DNA from: Crossiella sp. SN42
GTDB lineage: Bacteria > Actinomycetota > Actinomycetes > Mycobacteriales > Pseudonocardiaceae
Reading direction: 5' to 3'
Assembly (NCBI RefSeq): GCF_023897065.1
Contig: NZ_JAMHIV010000020.1
Location: 124,001 to 188,000, forward strand
DNA: 64,000 bases
The notes beneath the pieces were generated by a model. It searched no databases. It had not been told where the DNA came from and saw nothing but the letters and a program-made list of their open reading frames with translations. Positions 56,592 to 62,446 of the stretch are shown here, piece by piece (positions within the stretch are counted from its first letter, which is position 1; every line of letters begins with the position of its first letter). The position numbers were made by a program, and so were the translations under genes.

Positions 56592-57476
56592 ATGGACGCC
56601 CGGCAGCTGGCCTACTTCCTCGCGGTGGTCGACCACGGCGGGGTGCACCGGGCCGCGGCCGCGCTCTACCTCGCCCAGCCCTCGCTGTCCCAGGCGATCC
56701 GCGCCCTGGAACGCGACCTCGGCCAGGACCTGTTCCACCGCGCGGGCCGTCGGCTGGTGCTCACCGACGCCGGGCGCGCGCTGGTCGAACCCGCGCGGCA
56801 GGTGGTGCGCGACCTGGACATCGCCCGCGCCAGCGTGGCCGCCACCGCGGGGCTGGCCGTGGGCCGGGTGGAGATCGCCGCCATGCCCTCCCAGGCGGTG
56901 CAGCCGCTCAGCGACCTGGTCACCGCCTTCACCACCCGCCACCCCGGCCTGACCGTGACCATCCGGGCCGCGTTCACCGCGCCGGAGGTCCTCGAGCTGG
57001 TCCGCACCGGCGTCACCGAGCTCGGCCTGCTCGGCGCCACCCGGCTGCCGCCCGCGGTGGACGTCCGGCTCACCCCGCTGGGCCGCCAGCGCTTCGTGCT
57101 CATCGCCCCGGCCGGCGGACCCTTCCGACCGGGTCAGGTGGTGCGCGCGGAAGACCTTGCCGGGCAACGGATCGTGGTCGGCCAGACCGGCACCGGCATG
57201 CGCCGCCTGGTCGAGGAGATCCGGGCCGCCGGGGTCGAGCTGACCGAGGTGGTGGAGACCGAGCACCGCGAGGCCATCCTGCCGCTGGTGCTCGGCGGGG
57301 TCGGGGTGGCCGTGCTCGCCGACTCCTGGGCCGAGCTGGCCCGGCGCGCGGGCGCACTGGTGCTCGACCTCGAACCGCCCGCCCACCTCGAGCTCGCGCT
57401 GGCCAGCAGGCAGGCCCCGCTCAGCCCGGCCGCCACCGCCTTCCTCGCCGTGGCTGCCGAGTCCACTGTGGACTGA
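56592..57476 (+). CDS. LysR-family transcriptional regulator
   Basis: A 294-residue protein from ATG 56592, 17 bp after the acyltransferase stop. The N-terminal HTH is MDARQLAYFLAVVDHGGVHRAAAALYLAQPSLSQAIRALERDLGQDLFHRAGRRLVLTDAG (read in pieces), typical LTTR; the effector domain holds LRTGVTELGLLGA and GQRIVVGQTGTGMRRLVEEI. Its gene is in the same direction as the acyltransferase and may be co-transcribed; the usual divergent LTTR target is absent. Effector unknown. Confidence 0.92.
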   Translation: MDARQLAYFLAVVDHGGVHRAAAALYLAQPSLSQAIRALERDLGQDLFHRAGRRLVLTDAGRALVEPARQVVRDLDIARASVAATAGLAVGRVEIAAMPSQAVQPLSDLVTAFTTRHPGLTVTIRAAFTAPEVLELVRTGVTELGLLGATRLPPAVDVRLTPLGRQRFVLIAPAGGPFRPGQVVRAEDLAGQRIVVGQTGTGMRRLVEEIRAAGVELTEVVETEHREAILPLVLGGVGVAVLADSWAELARRAGALVLDLEPPAHLELALASRQAPLSPAATAFLAVAAESTVD

Positions 57477-57605
57477 TCGCCGAGCAGCCCGGTCGGGTGT
57501 CGTTCCGGGCACGAACCGGACACGGTGGCCGCGTGCGGACAACGCCCGATCCCGCCGGACGTCTGTGGGGCAGCCGAACTTCCGGCTTCTGGAGGGGAGC
57601 ACGAC

Positions 57606-58136
57606 ATGGTGTTACGACGAATGGCCCTGCTGTTGTCCGCGCTGGCCGCACTGAGCCTGACCGCGCCACTGACCGCCTCGGCCACGCCCGGCTACTGCGG
57701 GATCGACTGGGGCTCCGGGGACAAGAGCGCCATGCTGACCACCACGGCCGAGCTGACCAACCTGCGCGCGGGCCGGCAGGACTGCTTCGACCGGCTGGTC
57801 TTCGACTTCCGCGGCCCGGTCGACGGCTACGCGGTCTCCTACGTGCCCGAGGTGACCGAGGACCCGACCGGCAACCCGGTCCCGCTGCGCGGCGGCGCGA
57901 AGCTGCTCGTCCGGGTGGACGCCCCGGCCTACGACCAGCACGGCAACCTCACCTACCACCCGGCCAACCGCGCCGAACTCCTCGACGTCACCGGCTACCA
58001 GACCTTCCGCCAGGTCGCCTGGGCCGGTTCCTTCGAGGGCCAGACCCACGTCGGCCTCGGCGTGCGCGCCCGGCTGCCGTTCCGGGTCTTCACCCTGCCC
58101 AACCGGGTCGTGGTGGACGTCGCGCACCTCTGGTGA
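57606..58136 (+). CDS. Secreted AMIN-like domain protein
   Basis: A 176-residue protein from ATG 57606 with GGAGGGGAG upstream. The signal peptide is MVLRRMALLLSALAALSLTAPLTASATPG. The mature part (GIDWGSGDKSAMLTTTAELTNLRAGRQDCFDRLVFDFRGPVDGYAVSYVP ... VRVDAPAYD ... QVAWAGSFEGQTHVGLGVRARLPFRVFTLPNRVVVDVAHLW) is the actinobacterial AMIN-like fold, with two cysteines probably bridged. The function is unknown; related AMIN domains bind the cell wall. Monocistronic by position. Confidence 0.82.
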   Translation: MVLRRMALLLSALAALSLTAPLTASATPGYCGIDWGSGDKSAMLTTTAELTNLRAGRQDCFDRLVFDFRGPVDGYAVSYVPEVTEDPTGNPVPLRGGAKLLVRVDAPAYDQHGNLTYHPANRAELLDVTGYQTFRQVAWAGSFEGQTHVGLGVRARLPFRVFTLPNRVVVDVAHLW

Positions 58137-58199
58137 GCATCTATCCATCGACAAGTTTCGATGGCGTGACGGAGGCGACAGGTCTCGGCGGATGACGTG

Positions 58200-58221
58200 A
58201 GTATTGATTGCCATCAATACT
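58200..58221. promoter_or_regulatory. Perfect 22-bp dyad operator of the ArsR-GNAT gene
   Basis: AGTATTGAT-tgcc-ATCAATACT has perfect 9-bp arms. It ends 6 bp before the GTG start chosen for the ArsR-GNAT gene and resembles ArsR/SmtB operators (ATxAA...TTxAT-type). An ArsR dimer here would block transcription or an overlapping leaderless start. Autoregulation is inferred. Confidence 0.8.
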
Positions 58222-58227
58222 GAGCGG

Positions 58228-59064
58228 GTGACCGCGATCGAGGAAAAGCCACTACTGGCTGCTCAGGACGCTGATACCTACGCGAGCTGGTTCGCCAGCC
58301 TGGCCGATCCGACACGGGTCCGGCTGTTGCACGCGGTCGCCGTGGTCGGCGAAGCGCCGGTCGGCGTGCTCGCTGAGCAGATCGGCGTGGGTCAGCCCAC
58401 CTGCTCGCACCACCTGCGCAAGCTCGCCGAGGTCGGCTTCGTCCGGCTGCGGAAGGCCGGCGCCACCACGCTGGTCTCGGTCAACGAGGCCTGCGCGGCC
58501 GGCCTTCCGCACGCCGCCGACGTGGTCATGGGCGCACTGGCCGCGCGGCCCGGCGGCCTGGCCGGCCTGCCCGCCGATGTCACCGTGCGCGCCATGACCG
58601 AGGCGGACTGGCCCGCGGTCCGGCGCATCTACGGCGAGGGCATCGCCACCCGCAGGGCCACCTTCGAGACCGAGGTACCGCGCCGGGAGGTGCTGGACCG
58701 CAAGTGGCTGCCCGGCCACCGCTGGGTCGCCGAGACCGACGGCCGGGTCGCGGGCTGGGCCGCGCTCACCCCGGTCTCGCCGAGGGCCTGCTACGCCGGG
58801 GTCGCCGAGACCTCGCTCTACGTCGGCGCGGCCTTCCGTGGCCGGGGCGTGGGCAAGTCGCTGATCCACCGCCAGGTCACCGCCGCCGACGAGGGCGGCC
58901 TGTGGACCCTGCAGAGCGCGATCTTCCCGGAGAACAAGGCCAGCCTGGCGCTGCACCGCGCCGCCGGGTTCCGCACCGTGGGCATCCGCGAGCGGATCGC
59001 CCGGCTGGACGGCCGCTGGCAGGACACCGTGATGATCGAGCGCCGCAGCAGCACCGCGGACTGA
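58228..59064 (+). CDS. ArsR-type repressor fused to a GNAT (phosphinothricin/arsinothricin-type) acetyltransferase
   Basis: A 278-residue two-domain protein. The start is GTG 58228; the earlier in-frame TTG 58204 lies inside the operator. Residues ~10-105 are an ArsR wHTH (SWFASLADPTRVRLLHAVA, VGVLAEQIGVGQPTCSHHLRKLAEVGFVRLRKAGA). The As(III)-binding CxC motif of classic ArsR is absent, though a Cys sits in QPTCSHHL. Residues ~112-275 are GNAT: VRAMTEADWPAVRRIYGEG, TSLYVGAAFRGRGVGKSLIHR (acetyl-CoA Q/RxxGxG) and FPENKASLALHRAAGFRTVG, as in Pat/ArsN enzymes that N-acetylate phosphinothricin- or arsinothricin-like amino acids. Repressor and effector in one chain, with a 22-bp operator, form a one-gene resistance switch. 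Ligand unproven. Confidence 0.88.
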   Translation: MTAIEEKPLLAAQDADTYASWFASLADPTRVRLLHAVAVVGEAPVGVLAEQIGVGQPTCSHHLRKLAEVGFVRLRKAGATTLVSVNEACAAGLPHAADVVMGALAARPGGLAGLPADVTVRAMTEADWPAVRRIYGEGIATRRATFETEVPRREVLDRKWLPGHRWVAETDGRVAGWAALTPVSPRACYAGVAETSLYVGAAFRGRGVGKSLIHRQVTAADEGGLWTLQSAIFPENKASLALHRAAGFRTVGIRERIARLDGRWQDTVMIERRSSTAD

Positions 59065-59079
59065 TAGGCCGCGCCTATC
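59063..59079. repeat. Short inverted repeat downstream of the ArsR-GNAT gene
   Basis: GATAGG-ccgcg-CCTATC is a perfect 6-bp dyad that begins at the stop codon and lies 59 bp before the dehydrogenase ATG. It could be a weak terminator for the upstream gene or an operator for the downstream pair; neither is established. Confidence 0.4.
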
Positions 59080-59137
59080 GGCCTGACCGGCAACCGGTCT
59101 TGGACCCGGCGGCGGCCGGACTGGTGCGATCGGGGGC

Positions 59138-60199
59138 ATGACGACCCACCACCGCATCGCCCTGATCCCCGGCGACGGCATCGGCCGCGAGGTCACCCCG
59201 GCGGCCCGCAGGGTGCTCGACGCGGTCGGCGCCCGGCACGGCATCCGGTTCGCCTACCAGGAGTTCGACTACTCCTGCGCCCGCTACCGCGAGCTCGGCG
59301 CGATGATGCCCGCCGACGGCCTGGACCGGCTCCGCGAGCACGACGCGATCTTCCTCGGCGCGGTCGGCGAACCGGGCGTGCCCGACCACGTCTCGCTGTG
59401 GGGCCTGCTGATCCCGATCCGCCGCGGCTTCCGCCAGTACGTGAACCTGCGACCGATCAAGGTCCTCGAGGGCGTGCCCAGCCCGGTGCGCGGCGCGGAG
59501 CCGGGCGCGGTGGACCTGGTGGTGGTGCGGGAGAACGTGGAGGGGGAGTACAGCGAGATCGGCGGCAGGCTGCACCGCGGCTGCCCCGAGGAGCTGGCCG
59601 TGCAGGAGGCGGTGTTCACCAGGGCCGGGGTGACCAGGGTGCTGGAGCACGCCTTCCGGCTGGCCGCGACCCGGCGCGGGCGGCTGACCTCGGCCACCAA
59701 GTCCAACGGCATCGTGCACACCCTGCCGTTCTGGGACGAGCTGGTCGCCGAGACCGCGCCCAAGCACCCCGGCGTGACCTGGGACCAGGAGCACATCGAC
59801 GCCCTGTGCGCCAAGCTGGTGCTGGACCCCGGCCGCTTCGACGTGATCGTCGGCTCCAACCTCTTCGGCGACATCCTCAGCGACCTGGCCGCCGCGGTCG
59901 CCGGCGGCATCGGCCTGGCCCCCTCGGCCAACCTCAACCCCGAACGCGACTTCCCGTCCATGTTCGAGCCGGTGCACGGCTCCGCCCCGGACATCGCCGG
60001 CCGCGGCATCGCCAACCCGATCGGCGCGATCTGGACCGCGGCGCTGCTGCTGGACCACCTCGGCCACCCCGAGGCGGCCGCTACCGTGGAGAGCGCGCTG
60101 GCGGAGCTGTTGGCAGGCACCGGAATCCGCACCCCGGACCTGGGCGGCACCGCCACCACCGAGGAGTTCACCACGGCCCTGCTGGAGTTCCTGCCATGA
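59138..60199 (+). CDS. Tartrate/D-malate dehydrogenase-like (isopropylmalate dehydrogenase superfamily)
   Basis: A 353-residue decarboxylating dehydrogenase from ATG 59138. IALIPGDGIGREVTPAARRVLDAV, FLGAVGEPGVPDHVSLWGLLIPIRR, VNLRPIKVL, VVRENVEGEYSEIGGRLH (substrate/metal Arg and Tyr), TKSNGIVHTLPFWDEL, DVIVGSNLFGDILSDLAAAVAGGIGLAPSAN and FEPVHGSAPDIAGRGIANPIGAIWTAALLLDHL are all present. The Y-S-E-I-G form of the loop and the LLIPIRR acceptor motif match tartrate/D-malate dehydrogenases rather than LeuB. It overlaps the dehalogenase gene by 4 bp. Confidence 0.88.
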   Translation: MTTHHRIALIPGDGIGREVTPAARRVLDAVGARHGIRFAYQEFDYSCARYRELGAMMPADGLDRLREHDAIFLGAVGEPGVPDHVSLWGLLIPIRRGFRQYVNLRPIKVLEGVPSPVRGAEPGAVDLVVVRENVEGEYSEIGGRLHRGCPEELAVQEAVFTRAGVTRVLEHAFRLAATRRGRLTSATKSNGIVHTLPFWDELVAETAPKHPGVTWDQEHIDALCAKLVLDPGRFDVIVGSNLFGDILSDLAAAVAGGIGLAPSANLNPERDFPSMFEPVHGSAPDIAGRGIANPIGAIWTAALLLDHLGHPEAAATVESALAELLAGTGIRTPDLGGTATTEEFTTALLEFLP

Positions 60200-61098
60200 G
60201 CGTCCCACTGCCCAGCGACTTCACCGCCCGCACCGTCGACGCCGACGGCATCGGCATCCACTGCGTCACCGCCGGAGACGGCCCGCCGCTCCTGCTGCTG
60301 CACGGCTACCCGCAGACCCACCTGATCTGGCACGAGGTCGCGCCCCGGCTGGCCGAGCGGTTCACCGTGGTGCTCACCGACCTGCGCGGCTACGGCGACA
60401 GCGGCAAACCCGCGCCCGGCCCCGGGGACGCGGAGTACAGCAAACGCGCGATGGCCGCCGACCAGCTCGCGGTGATGCGGCAGCTGGGCTTCACCGAGTT
60501 CGGCGTGGCCGGGCACGACCGCGGCGGCCGGGTCGCGCACCGCCTCACCCTGGACCACCCCGAGGCCGTGACCAGGCTGGCCGTGCTCGACATCGTGCCC
60601 ACCCGGCACACCTTCGCCAACGCGGACAAGGACTTCGGGCTCGGCTACTTCCACTGGTTCTTCCTGGCCGCGGGCAACGGCATCCCGGAACGGCTGATCG
60701 GCAACGACCCCGAGTTCTGGATCCGGGCCAGGATGACCGCCCGCCACCACGGCGGCGACCCCTTCGACGAGCACGCGATCGCGGAGTACGTGCGCTGCTT
60801 CCGCGACCCCGCCGCGATCGCCGCCTCCTGCGCGGACTACCGCGCGGCCGCGGGCATCGACCTGACCCATGACAACGCCGACGCGGGCAAGCTGATCGAG
60901 GTGCCGCTGCTCGCGCTGTGGGGACAGGACAGCTTCGTCGGCCGCACCTACGACGTGCCCGCGGTGTGGCGGGAGTACGCGCGGGAGGTCACCGGGCAGG
61001 CGCTGCCCAGTGACCACTACCTGCCGGAGGAAGCCCCCGAGGAGACCGCGGCCGCGCTGGCGGAGTTCTTCAGCCGTCCACCGGCCAGGCGTTGTTGA
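60196..61098 (+). CDS. Haloacetate (fluoroacetate) dehalogenase-like alpha/beta hydrolase
   Basis: A 300-residue protein from ATG 60196 (ATGA overlap). LLLLHGYPQTHLIWHEVAPRL, VVLTDLRGYGDSGKP and the nucleophile Asp108 in AGHDRGGRVAHRL (Asp instead of Ser) identify a dehalogenase. Arg109 and Arg112, H153-W154 (YFHWFFLA) and Tyr in DYRAAAGID correspond to the carboxylate- and fluoride-binding residues of fluoroacetate dehalogenases, LAVLDIVPT to the acid, and DHYLPEEAPEETA to the base His. It would convert haloacetate to glycolate. Its 3' end overlaps the convergent GntR gene by 29 bp. Coupling to a 2-hydroxy-acid-type dehydrogenase hints at a small catabolic route. Confidence 0.88.
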   Translation: MSVPLPSDFTARTVDADGIGIHCVTAGDGPPLLLLHGYPQTHLIWHEVAPRLAERFTVVLTDLRGYGDSGKPAPGPGDAEYSKRAMAADQLAVMRQLGFTEFGVAGHDRGGRVAHRLTLDHPEAVTRLAVLDIVPTRHTFANADKDFGLGYFHWFFLAAGNGIPERLIGNDPEFWIRARMTARHHGGDPFDEHAIAEYVRCFRDPAAIAASCADYRAAAGIDLTHDNADAGKLIEVPLLALWGQDSFVGRTYDVPAVWREYAREVTGQALPSDHYLPEEAPEETAAALAEFFSRPPARRC

Positions 61099-61432
61099 CC
61101 GCGTTGAACACCGCCACCCGGTCCGCGCCCAGCAACTTGGCCTGGTGGACGAACTGCGCGGCCAGGTTCGGCAGCTCCTCCGGGGCGAAGGCGGGCGGCT
61201 GGTCGGCCACCACGGTGCCCTTGCGACCGGCGGTGCGCACCACGCCCGCCGCCTCCAGCTCCTTGTACGCCCTGGCCACCGTGCCCGCGGCGATACCGAG
61301 CTCGGCGGCCAGGCCGCGCACCGTCGGCAAGGGCATGCCGGGGGCCAGACTGCCCGCCGCGATCGCGGTGCGGACCTGGTCGTGCAGCTGCCGCCACGGC
61401 GGGGCCGGGCTGTCCGGGTCGACCCTCAGCAC
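61070..61432 (-). CDS. Short GntR-family regulator (YtrA type)
   Basis: A 120-residue protein from ATG 61432. The wHTH is SPAPPWRQLHDQVRTAIAAGSLAPGMPLPTVRGLAAELGIAAGTVARAYKELEAAGVV in pieces, with RKGTVVAD as wing; the remaining ~45 residues (LPNLAAQFVHQAKLLGADRVAVFNAVNNAW) form the short helical tail of the YtrA branch, which dimerises. Only 3 bp separate it from the SDR gene stop, so it is the second gene of that unit and probably regulates it. Confidence 0.88.
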   Translation of the reverse strand: MLRVDPDSPAPPWRQLHDQVRTAIAAGSLAPGMPLPTVRGLAAELGIAAGTVARAYKELEAAGVVRTAGRKGTVVADQPPAFAPEELPNLAAQFVHQAKLLGADRVAVFNAVNNAWPVDG

Positions 61433-61435
61433 GGC

Positions 61436-62230
61436 TCAGCCCAGGGTGCCAGTGGCGAGCAGGCCACCGTCCACGCGCACGGTCTCGCCGGTGATCCAGT
61501 CCGCCTCGTCCGAGGCCAGGAAGGCCACCAGCCGGGCCACGTCCGCCGGCGTGCCCAGCCGCTTCATCGGGTAGGCGCTGGTGATGTCGTCCTCGCGGCC
61601 GGTGTAGATCTGCTCGGCGAACTTGGTCTTGACCACCGCCGGGGCCACCGCGTTGACCCGCACCTTCGGGCCCAGCTGCCAGGCCAGCTCCTCGGTCAGC
61701 CGGATCAGCGCGGCCTTGGACGCGCCGTAGGCGGCGATCGCGCCGGTGGAGCGGATGCCGCCGACCGAGGCGATGTTGACCACCGAGCCGCCGTGCTCGC
61801 CCATCCAGCGGTGCCAGGCCAGCTGGATGAAGCCCAGGGAGGCCACCACGTTGGTGTCGAAGATCTTCTTCACCGCGTTCAGGTCGGCGTCCATCAGGAA
61901 GCCGAAGACCGGGTTGATGCCGGTGTTGTTGACCAGCACGTCCAGCGAGCCGAACCGGGCCAGCGTGCCATCCACCGCGGCCTCCCGGTCCACGTCCACC
62001 CCGGTGTTGCCGGGCAGGCCCAGCACCCGCTTGTCGCCGTCGGCCACCGTGCCCGCCAGGTGCCGCACCGCGGCCTCGACCTGCTCGGGCTTGCGGGAGG
62101 TGATGACCACGTTCGCGCCCCGGCCCAGCAGCTCCTCGGCGATGCCGAGGCCGATACCCCTGCTGGCCCCGGTGACCAGGGCGGTCCTGCCGGTGAAGTC
62201 GGTGCGCGCTGGCGTGTTCGGCTGGCTCAT
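61436..62230 (-). CDS. Short-chain dehydrogenase/reductase (FabG-like)
   Basis: A 264-residue classical SDR from ATG 62230. TALVTGASRGIGLGIAEEL binds the cofactor, NVVITSRKPEQ (Arg) suggests NADP, NNTGINP is the NAG-type motif with Thr, the catalytic residues are Ser in VNIASVGG and Y-xxx-K in AYGASKAALIRL, and VRVDGGLLATG closes the protein. Substrate not predictable. It heads a two-gene operon with a YtrA-type regulator. Its upstream region (62231-62333) also holds the start region of the ABC-F leader on the other strand. Confidence 0.92.
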   Translation of the reverse strand: MSQPNTPARTDFTGRTALVTGASRGIGLGIAEELLGRGANVVITSRKPEQVEAAVRHLAGTVADGDKRVLGLPGNTGVDVDREAAVDGTLARFGSLDVLVNNTGINPVFGFLMDADLNAVKKIFDTNVVASLGFIQLAWHRWMGEHGGSVVNIASVGGIRSTGAIAAYGASKAALIRLTEELAWQLGPKVRVNAVAPAVVKTKFAEQIYTGREDDITSAYPMKRLGTPADVARLVAFLASDEADWITGETVRVDGGLLATGTLG

Positions 62231-62333
62231 GGCCCAGACAATAGGTCAACTTACTCGCGAGTACGAGAGCCGGATCGGGGGTGTCCGGACCAGGTGTGCG
62301 CGGGCGCACGGTAAATGAGGTGCGCGCGCCGGG

Positions 62334-62363
62334 TAAGATGGTCCCGTGGTTCTGATGCTGTAG
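62334..62363 (+). promoter_or_regulatory. Promoter -10 element and leaderless upstream ORF of the ABC-F gene
   Basis: TAAGAT (62334-62339) is a good -10 hexamer. Seven bases further, where transcription should begin, lies GTG GTT CTG ATG CTG TAG (62346-62363), a five-codon ORF (MVLML) that would be translated as a leaderless peptide. Short Leu/Met-rich upstream ORFs in front of ABC-F genes are known drug-sensing leaders in other actinobacteria; here the function is inferred. Confidence 0.55.
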
Positions 62364-62374
62364 GCCGCTCGACA

Positions 62375-62398
62375 GCCCGCCGGTTACGACAGGCGGGC
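62375..62398 (+). terminator. Attenuator-like hairpin in the ABC-F leader
   Basis: GCCCGCC (62375-62381) pairs perfectly with GGCGGGC (62392-62398) around a 10-nt loop, 11 bp after the upstream ORF stop. A ribosome stalled on the five-codon ORF could alter folding of this stem and so readthrough into the ABC-F gene. No T-run follows, so intrinsic termination strength is uncertain. Confidence 0.5.
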
Positions 62399-62446
62399 CG
62401 ACGACAGCTGGGCCTGGCCGACCACAAATACTTCCTGGAGCTTCCC

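Noticed and set aside
62338-62355. Alternative upstream ORF ATG GTC CCG TGG TTC TGA
   Set aside because: It overlaps the -10 hexamer TAAGAT, so it would lie largely upstream of the expected transcript start.
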